The notes: generated by a model from the letters alone, not told the origin. Counted from the first letter of the stretch, positions 47,034 to 58,339 are shown. The stretch is 64,000 bases of DNA from Berberis thunbergii (GCA_003290165.1 QNQO01009140.1:1-64000); one strand, 5' to 3'. A program made the numbers and translations.

Positions 47034-47470
47034 TATCATGGTATAACAATGTCCGTGTGGCACTAACAATGTAATTCACTAGTAAGCCCAAGATTTGACT
47101 GAAACTATACAACTTCAATTAGCTAGAACACAACTGGAGCAATAACAATATCAATCTAAGGCAACAAGTAAGACATTCAAAAGAAAACTTTCATTAGTAT
47201 TCAACAAGAGTACATAAGGAAGTATGATTCATTCAGTATATAAATTTGGAGAAAAGATTTTTGACATGTATGCAAGCTAACTAGATGATGAACATAACCT
47301 AGAACTACTATAAAAAGTGGTCAAGTCAGGTCAGACATGCAAGGAAGACCACATGCTCGCCAGTCCAGATCTTAACCCTTCCCTCTATATAGTAGACGTT
47401 AAGCATCTGGGAGCCTTTTATAAGGAGACTTTGGTTTCTCAGACCAACAGGCACACCCTGACACATGCAA
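47034..47470 (-). repeat. Second LTR of the older Ty3 element (homologous part)
   Basis: TAACAATGTCCG onward matches 37320-37685 plus 45174-45245, and here TTAAGCATCTGG is uninterrupted. This copy therefore preserves the empty target site of the Tat insertion. The LTR may extend beyond 47470, but no partner sequence remains to prove it. Confidence 0.78.
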
Positions 47471-48259
47471 ATCACTTTCCCTTCTCCCCCACATGCATTT
47501 CTTACCATTATCATCATAAGCCACTCCCCATAAGCCCCTCAATCCCATGTGCTTGCTTAAAATGGAAACTGTCCTATTACCCAACAACATTATGCTCACT
47601 CCATCTATGCATTAGCCTCACCTCATTTTACTTATAAATACTTCCATGTTTGGAGAAATTTGATAACACTATATCACACTTGAAACACACTTTGGAGAAC
47701 ATTGTTGGGAGAGTAGTTATAGTACTCATAGAGTTTAAAGAGAAATAATTGAAGTAAAAGCCTAGAGATTATTATGTCTGGCTAACATCTCACCTTAGGG
47801 TGTGGGTGATCCCATGGGAGATAACTCCAAGATGGCTCTTTTAGATAGTTCTTTTTTTTGTTCATTTTCTTGTATATACTAGAGAAACATACATAGTTAG
47901 ATTGGTCTTGTAGCTTGGTTGTGTCAATAATTTATGAGGTAAGTTAGATGTTTTGTCTTTCATTTTATGAATTCAACTCATGTTTTCTTATTCTACTTCT
48001 TAAGTTCAAGATTAGATAAGTTTCTATACTTGTGATTTCTCTACAAGCCCATAAGTATAATGTTTACATGTTATTGATACAAGTCTCATTGTGATTTGTT
48101 AGATATTTTGTGCTTCACCTTCATGGATCCATTTTATGCTTTTAATCCATATTTGATTATTAGGCTTATAATATAACTTAGGCTTAAAATATTTTCCATC
48201 CTAAGGTGATATGAGATTCTATCTTAGGATGTGTTTATGAATTTGGAAAAAAATTATTC
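47471..48259. other. Unassigned; possible remainder of the older LTR
   Basis: TTATAAATA at about 47631 followed by a short leader looks like an LTR promoter in plus orientation. No coding sequence was recognised. Confidence 0.35.
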
Positions 48260-48262
48260 TAA

Positions 48263-48592
48263 GGGTGTGTTTGGTTGCATGGAATCTTATGTCATGGGAA
48301 TCCATGAGGGGACCACTACATTTTAGGCTAAATTAATATATAACTCCACATTTACCATTTGACCACCATTTGATTTTATGATCAATGGTGGGAATGAAAG
48401 TCACATAAACATGGGAATCCCACTCCTTGGCCCCCCCAAGGCATGTGATTCTCATGTTTATGGGACTTTCACTCCCACCATTGATCACAAAACCAAATGG
48501 TGGAAGTGGAGTGATATTTCAATTTAGCCTAAAATGTAGTGGTCCCCTCATGAATTCCCATGGCATAGGATTTCATGCAACCAAACACACCC
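48263..48592. mobile_element. Tourist-like (PIF/Harbinger) MITE, 330 bp foldback
   Basis: The ends GGGTGTGTTTGGTTGCATGG and the inverse are flanked by the 3-bp duplication TAA (48260-48262 and 48593-48595). The whole element is an inverted repeat: arms of about 150 nt meet near a C7 run at 48434. It has no coding capacity. Confidence 0.93.
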
Positions 48593-48595
48593 TAA

Positions 48596-51228
48596 GAGTC
48601 GTCTAATGGTGCCATCAACTGATGATGGTAAACCCAAAGCCCTAACTCTCACACTTAGCTTTTACTTTGTATTTTTATTATTTCATGTACTTTCATTCTT
48701 TTGTCCTTTCATTAACAACTTCTTTTCTTTACTAGGTAAGTATTTCAATTTGATTTTAGAATAAGTTTTCCAACTTCTTTCAAGCCCTCCTTGTGGGATT
48801 CGATCCGTACTTGCCGATTTATAACTCCATAGACAACCATGCACTTGCGGTAATAGTTGAGATCAATGAGCTAACCATTGGTTGAGAACACCAACCATAA
48901 GCGTTATGGTGATGTCATGTTGTAATTGACATACAGATCATGTATTTCTACCACACTAGTAATAAATTTTAAGGGTCTGCTTAGGCTAAATTGAGTGACA
49001 AAAGCATTGGAGGTAGAAGAGAGGCATGCTCGAGATTAGCAGGTCTTGAAAAGAAGGTCGTGTCTGATATTATAAATAGCTTTTTTTATTTTATTTTTTA
49101 TCATGCTTTCTAAATGTAATAAAAATACTTTTTTGTTGGAGTCTTTTGTACCATTTTCTTGGTTGCCAGCTTGAATATGAGGAGCGTTTTAGTGGCTAAG
49201 CGCGAAAGTATACCATACAATATAGATTCCTTAAGCACAAGGGGCATGTTCTTCCTTCATATTTTCTCCAACAACATGGCCCAATTAAGAAAGATTATGG
49301 TGATCATGATCTGCCAACAAAAGTAAAAGTAATATATGTGAAAACTGATCAAGTTACATATCTATCTATATCTATATTATAATTCATAGTGGTGTTTTAC
49401 CGCTTACAGTGTGTATGTCCTACGTGGATACTAAGTTTTCTTTGTGTTGATGCCAACAACTTAAGTAAAAACATAAGCTCCCGACTATTTCCTTACTTTC
49501 TCCAGTGTCTCTCCTTACTCCCTTTTTCAGTGTTCCTGTAACATAAGGTACGCCCTAGGCCCTGCTCTTTAATCTCCTCCCATGTCTACCAAAGGTACGC
49601 CCTACATCTCTAGAACGACTCATCTTCTCTCCCTATCCCCTCTCCATGTCTCTCCAACCTTTAAAGATTTAGGCTATCTCTTCACCAAATCAACATGGAG
49701 AATGATCTCCCCGTTTTCCTCCCCTCACCTCTATTATACCATCTTCTCTCAACATGGAATCTCCTACTTCACATTCGATGTAAGCTTCTTTTTTTCCATC
49801 CACAACTGGAAAATTGAAACCACTAAAACCCGCAACTCATCATGGAGGTGTTTTTTTCAATCTCTAAACAAAGATGTTTAACTTCAAGGCTTTTCAACTT
49901 AATCTGAAATTTGGGGTGGGCTATTTGTGTTAGCTCAATCTAGAATTTAGGGGTTTAACAAATTTGTTCCGAAATTTTAAGGCTTTTTGTGTTAGGGATA
50001 TAAGTTGAACCAAAGTCAGCGATACCCTATTTTCATAGATAAAGAGGGTGAGAGAGGTGGCGGGGTGATGGTGGTGTTTGATGGAGAAAAGATGGAAAAA
50101 GGTGGCGGGGGGGGGGGGGGGGGACAAAAGTGGCGGTGGCATGGCACTGTCTGATGGAGAAGAAAGGGAGGGATGAGAAAAAGGGAAAAGAAGAAGAAGA
50201 TAATGGATGAGAAAGAACATTTTAAATTTAAATTTTTTATTGATGTTGTGGGAGAGAAGTGGTAGTGTGAAAAATAAAATAGGCGTTGTGGGTGAGAAAA
50301 AATTGATATAGTGGTGTTGGACAATACTTTAGGTGGTATGGAGTAGTCGTTGCCTTGCACATTTGAGATATTTAGGGTTTTTTCAAATTTTGTATTTATT
50401 TATTTATTATTATTGGGTGTGTTTTGATTTATCTCAATTACTGCAGGTTGCTTTTACGCCATCTCCAATTGCAGCCCATCATCTTTGTAGTGAGGTACTT
50501 TCTCTTCGACTCGTGGTTATGTTTTTCTACTTTATCTTTTGAAACTCATGGTTAGAGAGTAAAGATGAAACTCATTTTAACAATGCGTGAATTCAAAGTT
50601 TAATCAATTTATATCTTCAGAGTATGCTTTTGCATAGTGCTTCACTGATATATTATTTGTGTGTGTGTGTGTTTTTGTTTAATAATTCTTCATTTGATAA
50701 TAGCCATATATTGTATTTCTAGTCCAAAATAAGGGGGTCACTTTAGGAATAGACAAGGAAAACAAACTGAATTTGGATGGTTGTACTAGTAGTAGTTTAT
50801 TGTCACCTTAAAGTAATGAGAGACAAATTTTATTGGATGTATAGTAATGACTGCCAAACTTAAAACCCTTGATATTAATTGTTATTATAGGAAAGGGAGA
50901 GTCAATTTATGGTGTGTCTTTCTATATAAAGGGATTGGTGATGTTGAAAATTGGTAATTTATATGATTCATATCAATGGATTGATGGTGTCTGGTAAATG
51001 ATATGATTCGTGTACGTTCGCGCTCAAGATCAGACCCAGAAATAGGGTGAGTGGTGTCATTCAAGAGCTAAATTTTCAAGATGTTATGTGTCTACATCAT
51101 TTAAAGCAAATATCACAATAACAAAAGCTGAAAATTGTAAATGTTGGATTTGTAATGTAGAGCAAAAGTAACATGTTTGGCTTATTATTTGATGCATTCT
51201 CTAACAAATTTAAACCAACTTTTTGTGG
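48596..51228. other. Gene-poor region
   Basis: No confident gene. GATTCGATCCGTACTTGCCG at about 48798 and CATGCACTTGCGGTAAT at about 48838 resemble, in opposite orientation, the GCAAGTGCACG/CGATCCCACGAGG motifs of the Athila-like LTR, so an LTR fragment may lie at 48600-48900. At 50448-50495 a CAG-bounded 48-nt open segment (AFTPSPIAAHHLCSE) followed by GTACTT could be an exon of unknown origin. TATCTATATCTATATTATAA at about 49367 is only weakly Helitron-like. Confidence 0.3.
50030..50240. repeat. G-rich and GA-rich low-complexity tract
   Basis: A G18 run at about 50107-50124 is embedded in GGTGGCGG and GAGAAAG(A/G) repeats. It produces the long minus-strand Ser/Pro/Phe-rich frames, which are not genes. 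Confidence 0.7.
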
Positions 51229-51236
51229 GATTTTCA

Positions 51237-51644
51237 TAGGGTTGAAATCGAATTGACGGTTTGGTTTTTCACCTAAATCGTGAATCAAACCGACTTTGAA
51301 CGGTTTCAAAAATTTCAAAACGAAATCGAATAGACTATTAACAAAACTGAATCAAAATTGAACTGGTTCTAATTTATGTAAACTGCAATTGAACCGAGCC
51401 GAATAAATTCGAACTAAAACCGAATCGACCGACTATTTTAAACATATTATATTATTTATATAAAATTTATATTATACATATTCGATCGAATCAATTTTTG
51501 TCGGTTCAAATCAATAGAAATCGAAAACCAAACCGACCACTTCGGTTTTTAATTTTTTAAACCCGAAATGAACTGAACTGATCGATTCGATTTTGATTGG
51601 TTTGATCAGTTTAATTGGTTTGGTTTGTTTTTTGTTCAACCCTA
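51237..51644. mobile_element. hAT-type MITE, 408 bp
   Basis: It starts TAGGGTTGAAA and ends in the inverse CAACCCTA. A perfect 8-bp duplication, GATTTTCA, lies at 51229-51236 and 51645-51652. Subterminal AACCGA/TCGGTT motifs relate it to the MITE at 32355. Confidence 0.9.
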
Positions 51645-51878
51645 GATTTTCACAACAAATTAGTTTAATTTTGTTCTAGTTACTGGTTAGTTATTACCTA
51701 ACCATTTTAAACAAACTTTTTGGGAGATATTCACATAAAATAAGTTTAATCCTGTTCTAGTTACTTATTACAATTAAAAAAAAATTGATTGCATCCTCAA
51801 AAATGGGCTTTGATGATGATGATTGCATAGCTCACCATTCCTTTGCACACTGTCTTGAGTTTGAGTCCTTCTAGGTAG

Positions 51879-51946
51879 CGAGGGATGGGTGGTTCCCCTC
51901 GAGATAAGCAACGCTGCACATCTCGAGGGGTTACACCCATCCCTCA
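51879..51946. repeat. Strong hairpin with 26-nt arms
   Basis: AGGGATGGGTGGTTCCCCTC continuing to GAGAT (51879-51905) pairs with ATCTCGAGGGGTTACACCCA continuing to CCCTC (51920-51946), three mismatches, loop 14 nt. Upstream GGGCTTTGATGATGATGAT equals the tail of the LINE at 4030, so a tiny LINE end may adjoin. Confidence 0.8.
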
Positions 51947-52267
51947 CCCCTAGAATTCCTGCTTGAGTTTTTATGTGTAAAAACTGTTTATGATAATGTT
52001 TTGACAATGTTCTAAGGTTTTAGCTCTATTTTTCTTAATTTTTTTGTTATTTTTATCAGGCTATTCTATTTTAATTATTATTGTTGTTTTGCAATATTGA
52101 AGCATCCCATACTCTAAAAATCCTAGTAATGAATGATTCAATTCTGGAAAACTGCGAATTTTGCCTTGCACATTTTACAACAATTTCAGTTCTCTACAAA
52201 CAACTAAAACAAATATTGCAGACTAAATATGAATAAATTGAATACAAAATTAGCAAAACTCTATGAG

Positions 52268-52785
52268 TCATTGAACTGTACATTGTTGAGAGTGGAATGT
52301 CCCATTTGAAAATAATCCAACTATATGCTTCTCAAACCTTTTAGCTCCTGGACCAGGCCTCAGAATATCTGTCTCTCCCCAAACGGTGCATGGGTCATCC
52401 TCTTCAGCTTCACCTAGACACCATCCACCCGGGGCAATTCTGCCCAGTTTGCGATTCAAGGCCTCACGATCTATATGATCAAGCACTGGATCATCTACAG
52501 GAAATCGTGACCCAAATGCTGCTCCACTCTGAATCATCTTATCAAAGTCACTCAAACCAAGTGTGCGTTGCTCTTGTTTCGGAGGCTCCTCCCATGATGT
52601 ATATTGTAGGTTGTAATTGACAACAGTGTTGTTGAACTCCCTTGCATTACACAAAACAGTTGGGAAATAGTTGGCTTGTGATGAAGGTGTGTTTGACATG
52701 TACACGAGGACAGATCTTGGTAAGTTTTCTGAACCCACAATGCAAAACTCTACAAACTTCCGACCTAGAATAGCAGAAGATGAAC
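52268..52785 (-). CDS. GT14-family glycosyltransferase (GlcAT14-like), terminal exon
   Basis: This last exon follows a CTGCAG acceptor at 52786-52791 (phase 1) and runs open for 172 codons to a stop at 52268. It reads LGRKFVEFCIVGSENLPRSV, NYFPTVLCNAREFNNTVVN, LGLSDFDKMIQSGAAFGSRF, RIAPGGWCLGEAEEDDPCTV and LRPGPGAKRFEKHIVGLF. These are the C-terminal landmarks of plant beta-glucuronosyltransferase GlcAT14/core-2-like enzymes, Golgi membrane proteins that add glucuronic acid to arabinogalactan chains. No frameshift or stop is seen, unlike the transposon genes around it. Upstream exons would lie at higher coordinates; none were found to 64000, so they are beyond a long TE-filled intron, outside the window, or lost. 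The usual W in SAW is replaced by S in SSSAIL. Confidence 0.85.
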
Positions 52786-53224
52786 CTGCAGGAAACGTAA
52801 TGTGATGTACAAAAATATCCAGTTTTGCTACAAATCTGAGCAAAAATAGTAAACTATTAATTTGTAATGCACATGTTCTCATATAAGCGGAGAAGTGAAA
52901 ATCATATACTGGTTCAGTACTTCATGTCAAAATAAAAAGGAAAGGTTACATGATAGGTGAAAAAAAAAAGAAGGAAAGAGTAAGGGGCTGACAAAAACAT
53001 ATTAGCCGGAAAATAGAAGAAACCACTTCAATAACACGTAGGATGTGCCGCAAATCTCTCTCTCTCCCCACCCCACCCCCAAAATTTTAAACTCAACACT
53101 CTCGTTTCTTTCTCTCCATAACACCCATAAAATTGTAAATAAATATGATATTTCGGCACTTACTGCCTGAAAGTACGCAGTGAATATGAAAACCAAATTT
53201 GAACCAGTAACATCAATGTTGTGA
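52786..53224. other. Probable intron or upstream flank of the GT14 exon
   Basis: A-rich and CT-rich runs, no coding recognised. Confidence 0.35.
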
Positions 53225-53942
53225 ATGTGGACCATACTTTCAAGCTATATGGACTTTCTAATTGAGGTGCCAATACGATATTGTTATACTGAATGGCCCA
53301 CGATGGAAGCATTGAGAGTAAATATGATCAATATTAAGGTGTTGACTATTTTTTTTAGAAAATGGAGTGAAGATATAACTTCGGAACGCAAAGTTAAAAG
53401 GAAAGGTGCCAATGCTGTGAGACAATTAAAATTATCGAGAGCATGTTGTTCATCCTCAGGGCCTGATCACCTTCTATGGATGAGGATGCCGAAGTCCTTA
53501 CCTCGATACCTATTTGGGTTACACTGAAGAAAATCCCTTTATTCCTATGAAATCCAGAAGGTATTCAAATGATTGCTAGTTTTATTGGAGTGCCTATCAT
53601 GCTTGACAAAGCTACTGAAGAAATGACAAGATTAGCGTATGCAAGGGTGTGTGTGGAGGTGAATGTAAACAACCAATTACCCAAAGACATCCCGGTGGTT
53701 ATCAATGGAGATAAGAAAAAAATAGTTGAAGTTGAGTATGCATGAATTCCAGTAAAATGCAATTCTTGTGCAGTTTTTGGCCATACAAAACAACAATGTT
53801 CAAAAAGCAAAGAAATTAATACTCCAGGCCATATGGTATGGCAAGCTACGGGTAGGACCCAACCACTAGAAAGACAAAACTCCGATGGTTGGACGATCGT
53901 CAAGGGTAGACATACATTCAAGTTGAAGACTCAACCTAGTTT
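53225..53942 (+). pseudogene. LINE ORF1 (DUF4283/zinc-knuckle type), N-terminal and central part
   Basis: In order: a poorly conserved start, MPKSLPRYLFGLH, a shift, then FKMIASFIGVPIMLDKATEE, MTRLAYARVCVEVNVNNQLP, IVEVEYA, one stop, IPVKCNSCAVFGHTKQQCSK (CCHC knuckle) and NSDGWTIVKGRHTFKLKTQP. This is the nucleic-acid-binding ORF1 of plant L1-type LINEs. The frame is cut at 53942 by an LTR insertion and continues in register at 57184. Confidence 0.8.
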
Positions 53943-54349
53943 TGTAACGACCCGATCCGCACAGTAAGATATTGTCCGCTTTGGGCCCAACCGGCCCGCA
54001 CAGCTTTAAAAGGCCTCTTTCAGAGTATGCACAGCGGACACTGGGCCCCTCTCTGGCCCTACTCATCCAGATATTGTCCTCTTTGGTCTATTGGGCAGCA
54101 TTCCGCACCTCCCTCACCTCAAGGATTTGTTGCTTCGACCCACCTACTGGGGCTCCACAGGCCTCTTACTATGGGGATCCAACCTCGTACATATATAGCA
54201 CATAACCATCCCACACTCAGGCGATGTGGGACTATGATCCCCTTGGTAGCTAGCCCAACCCCTCTTGGGATCCATGGGCCTGTTGGCCCTATTGGGCTCC
54301 AACCCTCACCCTCACCCCCCCTCAGGTCCGCCCACACAAGGGTCTCACA
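53943..54349 (-). repeat. 3' LTR of the composite element
   Basis: TGTAACGACCCGATCC to GGTCTCACA on the plus strand. The adjacent 54350-54363 is C-rich, a polypurine tract AAGGGGGGTGGA on the minus strand. It shares words with 29179-29444 (CGATGTGGGACTATGA, CCGCACAGCTTTAAAA), so both belong to one LTR superfamily. Confidence 0.72.
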
Positions 54350-54449
54350 GTCCACCCCCCTTAAGGACCAACATCCTCGTTGGCCACACAAGCACAACGT
54401 CCACATTGCCCAAGGGCCCACCTCCACGTGGCACACTTTCGGCTGGGTC

Positions 54450-55127
54450 AGGCTCGTCAAAGGTGCTGCAATCAACGAAAATTTCTCAATAAACCTCCTG
54501 TAATATCCAGCCAACCCTAAGAAACTCCGAATTTCACTTGCATTAGTGGGTTGTTTCCATTCCTTAACTGCTGCAATTTTGTTAGGATCGACCGCTATCC
54601 CTTCGCTAGAAATCACATGCCCAAGAAATTTTACCTCTTTCTCCCAAAAGTGACACTTACTAAATTTAGCATATAGTTTGTGATCTCTTAAAGTCTGCAA
54701 CACTATTTTCAAATGCTCTCGATGGTCCTCCATGTTTCGAGAATATACCATAATATCATCAATGAAAATGACGAAAAATTTATCAAGGTACGGACGAAAA
54801 ATACGGTTCATCAAATCCATAAAGAAAGCAGGAGCATTGGTCAATCCAAATGGCATGACCGGAAATTCATATAACCCATACCGAGTCCGAAATGCCGTTA
54901 GAGGTATGCTCTGCTCTTCAACACCCATCTGATGGTATCCAGTCCTCAAATCCAACTGCGAAAATACAACCGCCCCTTTCAACTGATCTAACAAATCATC
55001 TATCCGCGGAAGAGGGTACTTATTTTTTATTGTCACCTTATTTAGTTCTCTATATTCGACACACATCCTCAAAGTACCATCCTTCTTAGAAACAAAAATA
55101 GCAGGCGCACCCCATGGAGAATAATAT
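54450..55127 (-). pseudogene. Ty3/gypsy chromovirus reverse transcriptase fragment
   Basis: From 55127 down the minus strand: [100 protein letters not shown] (catalytic IDD) and [20 protein letters not shown]. It stops being homologous after [11 protein letters not shown], where it runs into the sequence next to the polypurine tract, so RNase H and integrase were deleted. The surviving frame has no internal stop, so this is a young or well-preserved piece. Both the N-terminal part before YSPWG and protease are absent. Confidence 0.9.
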
Positions 55128-55478
55128 TTATTAGTAGTAATTATTAATTAATAATAATTACAAGTAATATTAGTTTATAATTTTTAATTTCAAATTTAGG
55201 TTTAGGCTAGTGGTGGGTAAGAGATAAAGGGTGAGTGTGTTTAGCTAATGCAACCCTAAATTTGTATTTAAAAAGATAAACCCTAATTTCTTTCCTCTTT
55301 GCATACAAAAAAAAAAAAAAAATTCGTTGGGAGGCATTGGAAGAAGAAGCTTGGAACCTTGCAAAGAAATAATACCAGTGAGTTAAACTCTATGTTTTTA
55401 TTTCCTACTGTACGAACTCTACTTTTGTTTTTTTTACTGTACGACCTCTACCATTACATGTGATTGGTGATTATTTTT
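55128..55478. other. Sequence of unknown origin inside the composite insertion
   Basis: AT-rich. TTTGTATTTAAAAAG at about 55261 followed by a T/C-rich leader and an A17 run resembles an LTR promoter in plus orientation. No coding recognised. Confidence 0.35.
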
Positions 55479-55860
55479 GGGTTTTGTATGGGTGATTTGA
55501 CGTCTAAAAGAGAGGATGAAATGTGTTTTCTTTTATCAATAGGGATTGGTTACTTTGGTTTGTTTTCCTTAATAGTGATGTGATGTAAGAATAGTTGATT
55601 TGATGAGAAGAGTTTATTTTATTTGAAAAGGGTTTTTGGGTTTTTGTGTTGGTGACTTGATGCATAAAAGAGAGAGGATGAAATTCGTTTTCTTTATCCA
55701 TCACTTTGGTTTGTTTTTCTTAATAATGATGTGATATAAGAATAGTTGATTTGATTGAGAAGGGTTTATTTAATTTGAGAAGGGTTTTTGGGGTTTTGTA
55801 TTGGTGATTTGATGTCTAAAAGAGAGAGGATGAAATTTGTTTTCCTTTATCAATCACTGT
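55479..55860. repeat. Tandem repeat, about 155-bp unit, 2.5 copies
   Basis: Units start at 55479, 55638 and 55791 with GGGTTTT(T)GT(A/G)T--GGTGA-TTGA. Each contains AAAAGAGAGAGGATGAAATT, CACTTTGGTTTGTTTTTCTT and GATATAAGAATAGTTGATTT. The third copy stops after TTTATCAATCACT. Confidence 0.85.
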
Positions 55861-57183
55861 TGGCCTCTTCAATGGGTTTAAAAAGCATGGTTTGCTTATA
55901 CAAAGATGAGAGAGTCATCATCATCATTGTTGGGTTAGGTGCACGGTTTTTGAGAAAAATATTGGTTCTTGCATTCATCTTTGAATCTATTAATTTTTAG
56001 GTGATATTTATATGCATAAATGTGTGTATGGGTATTGATTTTTTTTTTACTGTTTCATCATGTTAAATCAACATATGTTGGTATTTGATGATCGACATTT
56101 ACAAATACAGTTTTAAAAGTTTTCAGTTTTTTTTTGTGGGTATATGTGGTGGAAAAATTGATGTCATGTTGCAACAGTGGACGTGATTAAAATGTTGTGA
56201 ATATAATTGTAGTAATATAAAATGTTGTGAATAATATTGGCTCAAATAAAATACTTGGTAAATGTTCTTTCTCCATAACTCCGGGAAAAAAAAATGTGAA
56301 AGAAAAGAAATTTTTGTATATAGACTTGCTTGCATATCGGTGCACCGTTCCATGTGAGTTCGGTTGTACGTGTAGAATGCTTGTCAGTGATCGAACTTCG
56401 GGTGAGATGACATGACACTCGAGGTGACACCCCACTTGGGTCATGTACGCTCCGAGTGGCTTCGATGGCAAGGGAGGCACACTTGGGTGAGGTGTGTTCG
56501 GCACAGGAGGAGAGTTTGATTGTGGAAAAAGAAGCCAAGGATTAGAAATCAAAATCAAATAATTAAATAAAACCATTTAATTGAGCATGTCAATAAATTG
56601 TGTAGAGATTGTTTTAGCTCGTACTAGGTTAGCCTTGAGGGAAGAAACTAACAGCTCATTCAAACCTTGAATGAGAACTACCTGTCTTCCTCAAGGTGAA
56701 ATTTGCAGTTTGTACTTTTATATTTAATTATTTGATTTGTAAGTTTGCTCACACCAGTATGATTATATTAACCCAGATTTTGTATTTTCTTTTTACAAAT
56801 TTGGGTACGTTCTTAATGAGCATAGTCCCAGAGAACTATCAGGGTTAATTGGTGCGTAAGGAAGGATAATAGCTACGTGGCGATAGCTGAGGAGTCGACG
56901 CGTTTATTTTTTTTATTTTATTTTTTAGTTCTTTATTATTATTACCTAGGTAATCAGATGTAGGATTTGGAAATAAATGCTAAGTTTTGTCAGATACTTA
57001 TTTGGGGAATTGATTATTGTAATTTTCATTTATTCTTTGTGGACCTCATCTTTAGAGGAAGAATATTGAGGAAACTTATTAGTTGTTTTCCACCTTATGA
57101 CTGTACCATTTAATGTGTTCATGTCATGCCTTGGTTTTTGGACAATCTATTTATTTAGGTTGATCAAAAATCGGGGCGTGACA
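55861..57183. other. Right part of the composite insertion
   Basis: No gene motif. It ends in ATCGGGGCGTGACA, a typical LTR terminus (TGTCACGCCCCGAT on the minus strand), but the sequence inward shows no similarity to the left LTR. Confidence 0.4.
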
Positions 57184-57489
57184 AGTTTAGAGGTGAGTAC
57201 AGGGCCTATCACAGGAAAAACAGGGAATGTCACCAGTATAGAGGCCGCCAATGAGGCAGAGCATAACATAAATGATGACCAGAGTGATGCCATAACGCAG
57301 AGTACACAACCATTGCTTCTTAACAACCCAATGCTCGAGCGTAGTGATAATGTGGAGGCAAGTGAATACACATCGACTCAGGACAAAGAGAACACTACAA
57401 CAGATGTGCAGAGTAGTAACGAGAAACATGAGCAAGATCCTTCTAGTGAAGAGATAGTAAGAGATTTGTTTTCAAAAATCTTGCACTAA
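57184..57489 (+). pseudogene. LINE ORF1, C-terminal part after the insertion
   Basis: The frame continues LEVSTGPITGKTGNVTSIEA, then a Ser/Thr/Asp/Glu-rich low-complexity tail ending EEIVRDLFSKILH and a TAA at 57487. Such acidic tails are common in plant LINE ORF1 proteins. No ORF2 follows within recognisable distance. Confidence 0.6.
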
Positions 57490-58339
57490 AGATTTTAGTC
57501 TCTGCTCTCGAAGATCCTCTAGGGCTAAGAAAGCAAACAAAACGTACAAAGGTTGAATCCTTTCCTCCTTAACAAAGGAGAAAGGAATAAAAAACAAGAA
57601 GTTTCTTCTTTGGTCGATACTAATTGAAGATTTTTATAGGCCTAGTAACCATGTTCACTCTCACTAGAATTCACTTTCTTGTGAGAGTTTGTTTCTTTTT
57701 TGTTTTTGTTTTATTTAAATAAAGGTTTTGGAGTCTTTAAAACCCAGCTCGTTTTCCAAAACAAAAAAAACTACGATTATCGATAACTACAAATGTTTGA
57801 TGAGATCACTAGAAAAATCCAGATCTTGAAAATACCAGATACAAGAATAGAAAAGCAAATGAATTTGCTAATGGGCCAGCTAATGAACTTTTTATATTTT
57901 ATTTTTAATGTTCAACCCTCGGGCCTTGTTAATAAGTGAAATTTGATGCAAGAGGGGATGTACCATAAGAAATGTTAAAACTACTTTTTCACTATTCATA
58001 AAAAAGAAAAAAGAAAGACCATAAGTTTCTCTAAATAATTATCCACATTCAACAATAATTCTCAACGCTCTTTTCTGAATTTTAACTTTTGTTGCCCCTT
58101 ACTTTGCAACCCATCCAACTCCTTCAATCTCGATATCCATTACTCTTCTCTTTCATTTTTATATTTTAAACCTTTCAAGGGTTGGAGAGAGAAAAAAAGA
58201 AACCATAAGTCACCGAAAAGTACTTACAATCTTCTAACAAATTTGCCAAATTGATAAGCCTTTTGAATAACCCAATTCAGAATTCACAACTTCAAAACAC
58301 TTAAAGACAGACCATGAATTACAATCTTCTTCAATCACC
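57490..58339. other. Unassigned sequence downstream of LINE ORF1
   Basis: SRAKKANKTYKG just after the stop may be a remnant of the same LINE. The rest is AT-rich with no domain. The minus-strand Arg/Lys-rich frame at 58234-58635 comes from GA-rich low complexity. Confidence 0.3.

Larger units (their letters stand above)
53943..57183 (-). mobile_element. Composite LTR-retrotransposon insertion (chromovirus-type), rearranged
   Basis: The insertion begins TGTAACGACCCGATCC and ends CGGGGCGTGACA. It is flanked by the 5-bp duplication AGTTT at 53938-53942 and 57184-57188; deleting it and one AGTTT restores the LINE frame (TQPS to LEVS). It contains a 3' LTR with polypurine tract, an RT fragment on the minus strand and about 2 kb of other sequence. 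The right end is not homologous to the left LTR, so more than one event shaped it. Confidence 0.75.

Noticed and set aside
49360..49620. Possible Helitron 5' end (TCTATATCTATATTATAA)
   Set aside because: No 3' hairpin with CTRR end was found and no Rep/helicase coding is near; AT-rich chance match is likely.
54027..54503. 158-residue plus-strand ORF with many Pro and Ser
   Set aside because: Antisense to the LTR and RT fragment of the composite retroelement; low-complexity CCC-rich LTR sequence explains it.
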